Origin: Tulasnella sp. 424
Lineage: Eukaryota > Basidiomycota > Agaricomycetes > Cantharellales > Tulasnellaceae
Length of the DNA stretch: 64,000 nucleotides
Assembly (NCBI GenBank): GCA_019633425.1
Contig: WSUB01000005.1
Location: 558,001-622,000, forward strand
Direction of reading: 5' to 3'
In this document: positions 22,958 to 33,371 of the stretch, one piece after another
Position numbering within the stretch: position 1 is the stretch's first letter
Layout of the letters: the number at the start of each line of letters is the position of its first letter
Program-made: the position numbers and the translations under genes
The notes under the pieces: generated by a model
Told to the model about the DNA's origin: nothing
The model's input: only the letters and a program-made list of their open reading frames with translations
Databases searched by the model: none

Positions 22958-24555
22958 GGTTTGAACGGTGGGGTGTTGGTGATGGCCGTGGAAGAATCGT
23001 GACAGGGGCTCGTCCGGATCCGGCTCAAACCGGCGAATTGAACTGTGTGAACATCGACAGTGGAGTCCGACAGGTACGTAGGAGGTATCACGTATCGTTA
23101 TGTATCGTGATATTATAGTATGACGACCGTCGTTAAAACTATTCGTCTTTCGTTCATCTGCGGTGTGGTACCTTTTGGGCGCCCAGAGAAGGGCAATGGA
23201 GATTCGCTACCGTTTCTTGTCGTCGCAGAACCTCGTTCACTCGATTTGCCTTAACCTTAGCTTGTCATGTTCGAATCTTTTTATTTCTTATTTAAGAATG
23301 ACATCAACCTGCCTAGTGAGCATTCAGTCATTCCATTTTGCTGAAGGGCCTCGCCGATGTTGTGTCGATGCGGTCAGCTGCGCTGAAATCCCCTTCCTCG
23401 GAGTCCATCACCGAGACAGCGGATAGCTGTCTCGACACTGATACAGTGCCACTATTTGTTAGCTATTGATATGGTATCCAACAGCTATGGGCCATGAGTG
23501 ATCATATCTGAATGTGAGGGAAGTATCCGCTTACGTCATCATTGGTATTCAAGGGTTCGATCGAGGGGGTGATCGCTGGGTCCAAATTCAACCTTGGACT
23601 TCTGGCGTTTCGTAGATGGTGTTGGAATTGCTTTATGGGTCCGGGGGACGACGTAGAGAGACTGTGTCTCGTTGAACACCGAACGAGCTGATTTTGAGGC
23701 GGACGATTTCTCCAGTCTCAGCTCCGGTACCGATGGTAGGTATATCCTCCTAATGCCATAGAAGTGTGGATGGTTGTAATTTGATGAGCTGGTTGATCAG
23801 CTCTACTGGGATAGCTAGACAAACAAGGCGGAACACTCCTACCTTCATACTGTTGCCCAGCCGCACAGAAACCGCAGGATGTTCGCCCGAGGCAAAACTT
23901 TGGGGTTTCTGCCATGGGTGTCATAAGATTAGAACGAGCTATACCCTCGAATTCTAACCGATTATTAATAACGGCATGCATAAGCCATGCACCCTTGTCT
24001 ACTAAGACAGAAAAAGGCGCCTTGGCTTGACCTTCTTCTTCGTCCTTCACAATCGCTGGAGATGCGAGGGGTTATCTATCCGAGCGTGCTGGTTTGCGGC
24101 CCTGATTTAAACTTCATTTTAGAAGGCACATCGTGTTCTCGGTGAGCGTGGGCTTCAAAAGGCTTGCGATCGAACTCTGCGGGTGACCGTTTTTTGAGAG
24201 AACGCCGTTCACCCAGCATCCAGAGCCTGAGAGAAGGATCCATATGAATGACGTTTAAGCACAGCAGTATCCATTTTCCAGGCTCCTTCTGCATCGGAAT
24301 AGGCCAATTGATGGTCATATCGCCTATGGACATCGACCCATACAGAGTGGAAGAGTTCCGTACGCCGCGGCGGCTTGGCGACCTCATCTCATCCGACTTG
24401 TCTTGTTTCGACTGATCCGACACCTAGGACTTCATAGTCTCCCGGGTCAGTGTGATAACACCTTGCGAGGACGAGTAGATTTGCTGTTATAGAGATTTCA
24501 GTCATCCAAGGAAGCCTGCACTTTGTCCGTCCCCGGGTCAGCAGATCCCCAAGGC
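22958..24555. other. intergenic; left half of DUF3237-like unit 3
   Basis: Near 22958 lies the Elongin-A promoter. From about 23600 the sequence matches 25860-26340, meaning it starts with a degraded 5' half of the PhyH-like gene and continues with a spacer (shared blocks CTCTGCCATGGGTGTCATAA and AAAAAGGCGCCTTGGCTTGACC). 24080-24550 is the upstream flank of copy C and resembles those of copies A, B and D. Confidence 0.6.
23600..23830 (-). pseudogene. relic of PhyH-like dioxygenase, internal part
   Basis: GGGTCCGGGGGACGACGTAGAGAGA and GAACACCGAACGAGCTGATT are nearly identical to the minus-strand exon 2 of the intact gene (around 28555-28640), covering the region after the HxD metal motif. Both ends of the gene are missing and no open frame remains. 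Confidence 0.7.
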
Positions 24556-24577
24556 GCCGAGCTTTCTGACTATAAAT
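24556..24577 (+). promoter_or_regulatory. conserved core promoter, DUF3237-like copy C
   Basis: GCCGAGCTTTCTGACTATAAAT; TATA about 94 bp before the ATG at 24665. Confidence 0.65.
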
Positions 24578-24664
24578 TGTCACAAAGTTCCTCACCAGCT
24601 GCTACTCACAGGCCCTCTTGTCTCCCTCACATAGCTGTAGCTTTTCCCGTTACCATCCTCCACC

Positions 24665-25361
24665 ATGCGGTTTGCCACCCCGCTCTTCGTACTCTCTTTC
24701 ATTGCCACCTCCACTTTCGCTGACTTCGTCTCCCCAGCTCCTCCGACCTCTTACCATGTCCTGTCGGGAATTATCGATATCACTCCTCCTATCCAAACAC
24801 CAGACTCTCTTGGGACGCGAGTGGGCAGCACGTGGACTGGGTATGTATTGCTAGACATCTAAGAGGCATCCGAGACTAATCCATGCGTTTTGCCCCTAGA
24901 GGAAACTTTACCGACAATAAGGGCAACGTCTTTGCGACGGTCATCCCAGGTGCCGGAGGAGAGAACGGTTTCGTTGATTCGGCGGGTTTCTTCCACGTGG
25001 ACGCGCGAATGACCCTGAAGCTTGTCAACGAAAGCAATACATATGCCTACCTGCAACATATGGGAATTGGAGAATTCGGCGGTGTGGCCAACGTTGGGTT
25101 GTGCGTCCGATCCTTCTCCGTAACTCCCACCCAAGACTCTCGCATATTGACGTCGTACTTGACCATGACCTGTTCTTACAGGAGAATTGAAACCAACTCT
25201 GTCAAATATAAATTCTTGAATCAGATTTTCGTCTGGGAAAATTTGACTATACCCGGGCCTTACTTACTTGTGGACGCATTCAGCACTGTGAGTGCTAGTG
25301 CCCACTCCGCCTCTTGATTATGACTAAACTGGGTCTGAAAATTTAGACCAAGCCTACGTGA
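24665..25361 (+). CDS. secreted DUF3237-like protein, copy C
   Basis: Predicted 165-aa paralogue with four exons at the conserved positions (24665-24840, 24900-25100, 25182-25287, 25347-25361). It starts MRFATPLFVLSFIATSTFAD (signal peptide). It keeps SYHVLSGIIDIT, the GAGGENGFVDSAGFFHVDAR core, NTYAYLQHMGIGEFG and RIETNSVKYKFLNQIFVW. Exon 2 is one codon longer than in copies A and B (GAGGENG versus GAGENG). It ends TKPT. The frame is intact. The copy lies between a dioxygenase 5' relic upstream and a dioxygenase 3' relic downstream, so the unit structure persists even though the oxygenase partners are dead. Confidence 0.84.
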
Positions 25362-25479
25362 GCGGACGATATCCATATGATGAAGACGGTGGAGATCCTT
25401 CAACGTGATGGACATTCACATTTAACTTTATGAATCATAAGACCCCTTACCCTGTGTCGTAGCGAAGGTATTTCAATTA

Positions 25480-26240
25480 AAACTGTTTCCCTTGATCCTT
25501 CCGGAAATTACTCTAGAGACCGTAAACCTCCTTCTCCGGCGGTGGTATCCGATACCTGATCAGCCTCTGCAACCCCTGAATGTGGTTTGCACGATCCTTC
25601 TAGCCCTTGCCTAGATCCTCCAATGTTGCATCTTAAATCATTCAAGCCGCCGGACCTTTTTCGCTCACTTTATCCACGACGCTTATTGCCCATGCAAGCA
25701 TGTAAGGTGTTCGGGGGGACTGTGAGGTTCTTCACTGCACACTGAAGGAGGCTGTCATTTCAAAAGCCCGGCTCGCCTTGTCGAAAGGGGGCCTTGATTT
25801 CATCTAGCAAGTCCAGCGGATATATTGGAATGATTGACGTGCAAAGAGCTCGTTGGCCTGTTATCAGGGTTGTTGTATGGTTTCGGGGAACGACGCAGAG
25901 GTATTTGTCGACCAGGAGAGGTGCTCCTTTGAACGCCGAATAAGGTGATTGAGTCAGGCGGTTTCTTCGGTCATCTGCGGTTGTCGGTATGTGATTCTGG
26001 TGTTATCCAAGCCTGGATGGTTTTGGGAGTAGGTTGGTGAGTGGGTTGGAGAGCTCTCTTAGAACACACAAGCAAGGCGGAACACTGATAATTGCATGTT
26101 ATCGCCTGGTCGCACAGAAACCATAGGAGGTTCACTGAAGGCAACACTTTGGGGTCTCTGCCATGGGTGTCATAAAATTGGAACGAACTTCCTATCCCTC
26201 GAATTCTAATGGGGTTTTCATAGCGGCCCCATGCATAGGG
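25480..26240 (-). pseudogene. relic of PhyH-like dioxygenase, near full length
   Basis: Read on the minus strand, 25480-26060 follows the intact gene from its C-terminus (the DNA GCGGTGGTATCCGATA...CAGCCTCTGCAAC region) up past the ~28600 equivalent (GGTTTCGGGGAACGACGCAGAGG). The part up to 26240 no longer matches the exon 1 coding sequence clearly. Many indels and stops interrupt it and no open frame above about 90 codons remains. It is tail-to-tail with copy C. Confidence 0.65.
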
Positions 26241-26425
26241 CACCGTTGTCTACCAAAACAGAAAAAGGCGCCTTGGCTTGACCTTCTTCTTCGTCCTTCA
26301 CAATTGCTGGATATGTGCGGCGTTATCTATCCGAACGAGTTGGCTTGCAGCCATGACTTTGACTTCATTTAGAAGGTACGCGGCGATGTCCTCAGCGAGG
26401 GTTACATAAATTCAAAATACTGAGC

Positions 26426-26868
26426 ATGTCACTGTTTTCGCCGGCAGAAAACGGTAGCGAATCCTACCCAGTCCTTGCAGATGAACTAACTACGTGGGAT
26501 GGGTGGGTTAGACTAATTGGAATTACATCGCTGTGTTTGTTGTTTTCGAGGAGAGTTTTTACGTGTTTATGAAGGGTCTTTGGTAGAGGTTCCCCTGCTC
26601 AAGTTGCTCGAAAGGGTGGCAAAAATAAAACCAGGGTTTTGCAATGGCGGAAACCGGGTGAAAGGTGAACGGCGAAAATGACGCCATAACAAAGGGGTGA
26701 CGGAAACAAACTTGTTTTTCCTCCCCCTTTCACGAATCACGCTACGTTTTCGACGAGGCCAAAACCGCATCCCGCTTTCGCCGCACCTTTCGCTAATCGA
26801 AAGACGGGTGAAAGCTGCCATAATACCACCGCTCCCGTAAGCGTTTTCGCTAGCAAAAATTGTGACAT
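26426..26868. mobile_element. putative 443-bp MITE-like insertion with imperfect TIRs
   Basis: Compared with the equivalent flanks of copies A-C, this stretch is an extra insertion. Its ends are imperfect inverted repeats: left ATGTCACTGTTTTCGCCGGC, right (reverse complement) ATGTCACAATTTTTGCTAGC, both followed by a GAAAACG-type block. The interior has several GGTGAAAG and CTTTCGC motifs and no gene. I could not define a clear target duplication, and about 25 bp left of the TIR are also extra relative to the other units, so the exact boundaries are uncertain. Confidence 0.42.
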
Positions 26869-27220
26869 ACTCCCGGTGAAAGGCTTGCGATCGAACCCTG
26901 GCCGTTCACCTGTGATAAGCCACAGCATCTAGAGCCTGAGACAGGGAGCCATTGAATGGGGTTGAAAGCACAACGGTCCCTTCTCCAGGCTCTTTCTGCC
27001 CTCAGAATCGGCCATCAATGGTCATATCCGTACGTGGCTTCGCGATCTCAGGCTCGTCCCATTCTACTTGGCTTTTTTCGATTGATCCGACCGCTCCTAG
27101 GATTACCCAGACCCGTGTTATAACACCTTGCGAGCCTGAGTAGGTTTGTTGTCATAGGGAGTTTAGTCATTCAAGGAAGCCTTCACATTGTCCGTTCGCG
27201 TGCCAGCAGACCAACAAAGC

Positions 27221-27243
27221 GCCGAACTTTCTGACTATATAAA
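27221..27243 (+). promoter_or_regulatory. conserved core promoter, DUF3237-like copy D
   Basis: GCCGAACTTTCTGACTATATAAA; TATA about 88 bp upstream of the ATG at 27324. Confidence 0.65.
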
Positions 27244-27323
27244 TTGCTCCTCACCAACTGCTGCTCATCAAGCTTATTACCTTCCTCGCGTAGCTCCAGC
27301 TTTTCCCCTTACCGTCCTCGACC

Positions 27324-28021
27324 ATGCGGTTTACCACCCCGTTCTTTTTACTCTCTTTCATCGCCTCCTCCACACTCGCTAATTCCGGCACCCCAGCCCC
27401 ACCAGCCTCTTACTATGTCATGTCGGGAATCATCGACATCGCTTCTCCTATTCAAATACCGAACACTGTTTCTGGGACGCGAGTGAGCATCCCGTTCACT
27501 GGGTATGTGTTGCAAGACATCTAAGAGGCACCCGAGACTAATCCATGCGCTTTGCCTCTAGAGGAAACTTCACTGACAGTAAGGGCGAAGTCATCGGGAA
27601 CATCGTGCCCTGTGTCGGAGGGGAGAACGGTTTCGTTGATTCCGCAGGTGTCTTCAACCCGGACGGGCGGGCGACCGTGAAGTTTCTCGACGGAACATAT
27701 GCCTACCTGCAACATATGGGAAAGGGAAGTTTGACCGACGGCGTGGCCGACATTGCGATGTGCGTCTGATCCTTCCCCATAACTCCCACCCAAGATTGTC
27801 GCATACTGACGTCGAGCTTGACCACGATCTGTTCTTGCAGAAAAGCCGAGACCAACTCAGGCGACTTCAAATTCCTGAATAAAGCTTTCCTCTTCGCACA
27901 CTTGAAGATAATCGGGGCTGCCTTGCACTTGGTCGTATTTAGCACTGTGAGTGGTCGCGCGTTCCTCTGCCTTTCGATCATAGACTAACGGAATCCTAAA
28001 CTCTAGACCAAGCCTAGTTAA
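27324..28021 (+). CDS. secreted DUF3237-like protein, copy D
   Basis: Predicted 165-aa paralogue, exons 27324-27502, 27562-27759, 27841-27946, 28007-28021, with the family's intron positions. It starts MRFTTPFFLLSFIASSTLA (signal peptide) and keeps SYYVMSGIIDIA, NGFVDSAGVFNPDGR and TYAYLQHMGKG. It is the most diverged copy: the LDAR motif became PDGR, a ring of charged residues changed near GSLTDGVAD, and the RVETN block reads KAETNSGDFKFLNKAF. It ends TKPS. The stop lies 136 bp from the stop of the convergent intact PhyH-like dioxygenase, the only place where both partners look functional. A second, truncated copy of its 3' part lies at the duplication junction (34583 onwards). Confidence 0.83.
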
Positions 28022-28157
28022 ACGACATTCATTTGGCAGGAGTGGTTTGAGATCCTTTGGCGCGGTGGACGTTCACATTTCACTGTATGGACTCCGAGGC
28101 CCTCGCATATCGGAGCCTATAGAATAGCGATCTCTTTCCAATGAAGATTACTCCCCT

Positions 28158-29143
28158 TCACCCTTCCAGAGAATATACCAAAGACCGCGAACCACCTTCT
28201 CCGGCGGTAGTATCTGCTAATTGAACCAACCTCTGCAACATCTGAAGGCGGATTCCACGATCTTTCTTGTCCAGATCCTCTAACGTTCCCACCATGTCAG
28301 GCGCTTTAATCCATCTTAAATCATGTTTCAGGATGTTCCTCGCACGCTTTTCTCCACCACGCGTGTCGCCCATGCAAGCGTGCAAGGTGACTCGGGGGAC
28401 CGTGTTGTCGTAGGTTGCACAATGGAGGATGTTGTTGTTGTAAAAGACTGTCTCGCCTCGTCGAAGGGGAACCTTGATTGCACCCGGCATATCCAGCGGG
28501 TTTGTTGGAGCAGCTGGCGTGCAGAGAGCTCGTTGAGATGGCGTTAAAGTTGCTTTGTGGGTTCCGGGGACGACGTAGAGAGATTCGTCGGCTAGGAGAG
28601 CCGTATTCCACTGAACACCGAACGAGCTGATTTTGAGGCGGACGATTTCTTCAGGCTCTTCTACTGTTGCGGGTATGTCATCCCGATGCCATCTAAGTGC
28701 GAATGGTTTTTGAGATGGGTTGATGAGTAGGTTGAAGAGCTCTTGATGGACGAGAAAAGTGGAATATATCCGTTAGCCTATCGGTTGGTCGCACATCAGA
28801 GGAGACGCATACCCATCTGCAGATCATTCGGTTGACAATCCAATAGCTCGCAGCAGACCTCGCGTAGGCATTGCGAGCCATACCACTCTGCAAACACAGG
28901 CTCCCCAAGCTCCGGATGCATCAGATGTTGCACTCCCCATACGTCCGTTTCGTCGCCCTCGAAAGGAGGGAACTGCTTCCCAACGATTCGACGGTGGGGC
29001 CAATTTCCATTACGGGTTCGTTCGATCACTCGAAGGCACGCATCGTTCAGTGCTTGGACCAGACCCGGAGGGATAAGGTCCGGTACTACAACGTAACCGG
29101 TCGATTCAAGCTGAGCACGAAGAGATTTTCGTTCACGAGACAT
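28158..29143 (-). CDS. phytanoyl-CoA dioxygenase (PhyH)-like Fe(II)/2-oxoglutarate oxygenase
   Basis: Predicted 304-aa non-haem Fe(II)/2-oxoglutarate-dependent oxygenase in two exons (29143-28813, 28741-28158; GT-AG intron; frame kept). It begins MSRERKSLRAQLESTGYVVV, the usual PhyH start in which a short helix precedes the FxxxGYVVVPDLIPP strand. The metal-binding HxD is WHRDD (His129, Asp131). The distal pair is NNNILHCATYDN (His) and RVTLH (Arg, 2-oxoglutarate carboxylate). Family members hydroxylate fatty acyl-CoAs, secondary metabolites or other small molecules; the substrate here is unknown. No signal or peroxisomal targeting sequence is obvious (C-terminus SLEG). It converges with secreted DUF3237-like copy D and lies upstream of an MFS exporter on the opposite strand. 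It is the only fully open member of the local PhyH family. Confidence 0.88.
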
Positions 29144-30925
29144 GATAGAACAGTTAAGTTGAATAAGATGCAATATGGAACTAAATGTGGGTGGATGGAT
29201 CGTGATGAAGAAAAGCACTTGCAGCCGTGCGGAGCACCGACGGAATTAGCGGTTATGTCCGGACAAAAGGCCGAACGGAGTAGCATACATAACTATTACA
29301 CCTGGAGAACACAGCATAGACGTGTTGGGTCTGAAATATCTATTGTAATTTAAATCTATGTATGGAATGTACCGAATGACAATTGCGCACCAAAATGCAC
29401 AGCTAAAATCGCGAGGAGCATCGAAAGCAACCGGCAGCGAGTTCCGCCATTTTCTTGATCTACGATTTTCATGAATTCGTCGTATTGCTACATCCGGGCT
29501 TTCACCGAAATTTTCCATTCGGGATCGGGGGCCACGGCGTCACCGGTGAATGAACCCTCTCCTGTCCTGAGTCTCGACCACCCTGGCCGGCCGCCGCTGG
29601 AGCTAGGTTGCCGTTTGATGAAGCGCTTACCATTTCATTAAAGCAAGTCTATAAGGGCTGTTGACTGTACAGAGGCAGACTCGAGTTTCCGGAGCTGAAC
29701 ACCAGATTCTGCAAATCCGGCCACGGATAACCGTCTTCTCCATCGGAGATTCAGGGACTCCGACTCGAACTTGCTAGGAAGCGAGAGAAGTCTTTCCGTG
29801 CTTCTTCGCTATAACGACAAAAGTGGACGGTCTGTGCTTTTGGGTGGCACTGGCAACGTCCCAAAGCCTTTGGTTCCGCTTCCGCCTCTCTGACTCCTCT
29901 TCGTGATTTGCGGCTTGCCTCGAAGGTGGGATCTCGATGCCTACCTTAACTTGAAGGACCTTAACTACGGAAGGCAGGCTCTAATCACCTCTGCGGTGAT
30001 TCCTTTTCCGTCGCGCATGTCGAATCCCCCAAGATGGGCCGAATAAACCTTTTCCGAGCGGTTTACTTACCATGGAACAGGATACGTAAGTCGTTGAGGA
30101 TGTGCGCGATGGCCTGCCCCACAGAAACAACATGTAGAACGGAAGTCAAACACAGTACGAGCGTAGATGTATGATGGGTACTCGACACTTGTTTCCCGAG
30201 TTTTGTCGCCTTGTGCCAAGGGAGTGGCTTAATAGACCAACCGGCATGAAAGCCGTGGTTTGGTTGAGAGTTTACAATTTGTACACAATTTCTAACCCGC
30301 TGCTCCCGCATTCGACCAAGACAAAAAGATGCTAAGCGGTATTCCGAGCTCCGGGGGGGATCATCTGATGCGCCAACGGGTCGCGGTTCCAAGCAGCTTG
30401 GCTATTGGATGTGGAGTCGGGGGCCTGGGTGCTTTTGCTAGCGTGCCACAGTTCATGTAATGAGCTAGGACTTTGGAGGGTATGAGGAGATTCACAATGA
30501 CACAGAGCTAATGGGTGGGTGTGAAGGGTTTACTTGCCGAACCCACTGTCAGCGTTCGCGGCGCCCGCCGGGGTGAGTTCTGAGAACGCCTGGGTTGGGG
30601 GATAAATCTCGAAATAGCATCAGTACTGATCAAACTGTTGTCGCCATTGACGAGGTGCTACAAGTTGCAGATATCGGTAGGGAAATCATTCTTCATAGTC
30701 GAAGACTGCTGTTTCGTTTTAGAAAAACAGTTTGATCAGCTTGGGTAGGGTTGGCCGGGAAATTGATGGCCACCGGGAATGATATCTCCGTGCAGTTTCG
30801 CATCGAACTGATGACAACCCCCAGCTTACGTCCAACGTCGAGCACCAGAGTATACATAGAGATGAAGTCGGTGCAAGTTCGAACAATCGTGATCCTTGCG
30901 TCTCCTCCCCTCTTCACATTCTACG
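29144..30925. other. intergenic with degenerate minus-strand gene (left block)
   Basis: The sequence is conserved, with indels, at 36082-37624. Around 30063-30390 the minus strand has a hydrophobic stretch (LVLCLTSVLHVVSVGQAIAH) that could be one helix of a decayed multi-pass membrane protein. A charged segment (29800-29960) could be its tail. The frames are broken in both blocks, so I do not call a gene. The MFS promoter lies in the right end. Confidence 0.4.
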
Positions 30926-33028
30926 ATGGCGCGCTCGAATGGAGGCTCACCGCCAGCAACTCCAGCGTCCACAGCAAGGACCCTCCAGACCCCAATTTCC
31001 AGAACACAAACAAATACCGACGAGCCCCCAACCTCATCTGGCTTGAAGGAAAAGGATACCGCGCGCCCATCAGCACCAACAACGCAAAGCACTCATGCTA
31101 CTCACGACCCACATACAAAGTTGGCCGACGACGCGGCAGGTGCGGTCGAGGATACAGATGAGAAGGCCAATATGCACGATCCAGAGGAATTGACCAAAGA
31201 CTGGGAGGTTGACCCGGAAAACCCGCGAAATTGGTCCCCAGGAAGGAAATGGGCTATGGCTGGTTGCGTATCGCTTTATACGTTTGTGAGGTGGGTGCTC
31301 ATCATGCGGCGCACTGATTGGAAAGTTGACGCCAATCCTCGTCAGTCCACTCGCGAGCTCCATGATGGCGCCCGCATTACCCGAGGTAGCTGTAGGCTAT
31401 CATATCACCAGTAGGTTCCCGAGATTATGAGGCTTGGTCTCGACTCTGTAGCTCAGACATTGCCTCCGCAGACACGACTGTCATCGGTCTCACTCTGAGT
31501 ATCTTCTTGTTGGCCTACGCACTTGGACCATTGTTGCTAGCGTAAGTACTTCTACCTCGTACGTACCTCTCCTTGATAGCTTACGCTCCTCTCCAGCCCA
31601 CTCTCCGAGTTATACGGCCGAACCTGGGTTCTCCACATCTCCAACTTCGTCTTCATCATATTCACTATCGCTTGCGCCGTCGCACCAAATACAGCCAGCC
31701 TCATCATCTTCCGTTTCATTTCCGGTCTCGGTGGCTCAGCACCTCTTGCCATAGGCGCAGGCTCTATCACGGACTTGTTCGCTGAAGACGGTCGAGCAGC
31801 AGCAATGGGCATTTTTTCCCTTGGTCCCCTCATAGGACCTGTGGTCGGACCCGTAGCAGGCGGTTTCATCGCTCAGCATCTCAGCTACCATTGGATATTC
31901 TGGGTTATCGCTATGCTTGCCGGCGCTGCAAGTGCACTTGGCATCCCAATCTTAAGGGAGACATACGCACCTGTCATTTTGCGCAGGAGGGCGAAGAAGA
32001 TGGGAAAGGAAGTCAAATCACCGCACTCTCTGGGACAAATCCTTTGGTTGAATTTAACAAGACCGATAACCCTGTTGACAAGGAGCTTTATCTGCTTTAT
32101 TTTCAGTTTGTATATGGCTGTGGTACGTGCTTGCCTTGACCTGCGTAGTGGAAATCATCCTGAATTTTGCTTTATCCTTTCAGATTTACGGTATCATGTA
32201 CCTCCTATTCGTTACCTTCCCTCTTCTGTACGGAGAAACCTATGGCTGGAAAGCAGGCGTCGCAGGTCTTGTATGTACTCTTCCCATTCCGCTTGACTAC
32301 CGCGTCTCTCTAACCTCTGGCTCCTGCCTGTTAGGCGTATCTTGGCCCCGGTGTCGGATTTTTCGTCGGTGTCATGTTTGCCGGCCGAACTGTGGATAGT
32401 ATCTATTCCAAGGTACGTTCGTCTATCAGGGTATCGGGAAGACTGCGTCACTCATCTGCTGGAGTTTTACAGCTCAAGGAACGGAACAACGGCGTCGGCC
32501 AACCAGAATTCCGCATCCCGGTCATGTTCGTTGGCTCTTTCCTCGTTCCTATCGGGCTTTTGTGAGTTTCTATTCCTTCTCTTCTTGATGGCGTTGCTCA
32601 TTTTACCTCACCCATCAGTTGGTACGGCTGGACAGCCGACAAGGGCCTCCATTGGATCCTGCCTATCATTGGCTCTGGTATCTTCGGAGCTGGAATGATG
32701 ATGTGCTTCCTGCCGATTCAGGTCTATCTCGTTGATACCTTCAAGTATGCCGCAAGCGCTGTCGCTGCAGCCACGGTATGTGGTCACTCTCCAATCCCCG
32801 CTTCAACGTGCTCATAGAGTTGTCTGACTCCTCTGCGCTCAATAGCTCCTTCGGTCTCTCTTTGGCTTCGCGTTTCCGCTCTTTGCAGAAAGGATATTCG
32901 ACACTCTAGGTGTGGGAGGCGGTTATAGTTTGGTTGCTGGGATCTCCATCGTAGTGGGATGGCCGTTCCCCGTTTTGATTTACTTCAAGGGAGCAGCTAT
33001 GCGCGCAAGAAGCGACTTGACGAGATGA
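30926..33028 (+). CDS. MFS transporter, DHA1 (drug:H+ antiporter) type, copy 1
   Basis: Predicted 539-aa plasma-membrane exporter of the major facilitator superfamily, DHA1 group (Tpo1/Flu1-like layout). Nine exons keep frame: 30926-31290, 31346-31410, 31472-31541, 31597-32122, 32184-32270, 32335-32412, 32473-32561, 32619-32775, 32846-33028. A Ser/Thr/Pro-rich cytosolic N-terminus of about 110 residues ends in DPENPRNWSPGRKW, the typical DHA1 entry to TM1. Motif A appears as PLSELYGRTWVL after TM2 and antiporter motif C as LGPLIGPVVGPVAGGF in TM5. Helices continue to FPVLIYFKGAAMRARSDLTR. Relatives export polyamines, fungicides or secondary metabolites; the substrate here is unknown. It lies in the left block of the tandem duplication, with an equally intact copy at 37625-39742. 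Confidence 0.93.
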
Positions 33029-33371
33029 AAAAAAGTGCTCCCGGGAACTTCTTACACGATGGACTGCCGACTGTACAATCTTTCATCATTGCTTGATAGT
33101 CGATGCTATAGACCCCGCTCGCTAGACTCCTTGGGATCCAATGGTCCGGCACCACACACAACTATTATTATATTCCCAACCGCTGTAATGCCTAGTATAC
33201 CGTTGCCTTTCGATCAATTGGGTGGTGTGCTGAACAAAATGCGATACAGGGAGAAATGCCTAAGCCTTGCGAAATCGATATCCCGATGCTGAAAGTCCGT
33301 TTGTCTTAAAATGTAACCCTTTGACGTCTATGGATCCAGTTTTTCCCGTCTCCAGAGTACCCGACGAGCTG
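33029..33371. other. intergenic between MFS copy 1 and F-box remnant
   Basis: Convergent 3' spacer, closely matched by 39743-40088. No gene seen. Confidence 0.5.

Noticed and set aside
13413..28021. DUF3237-like gene repeats as a CRISPR-like or satellite array
   Set aside because: The repeating units are whole genes of about 2 kb with introns and flanks, not short spaced repeats.
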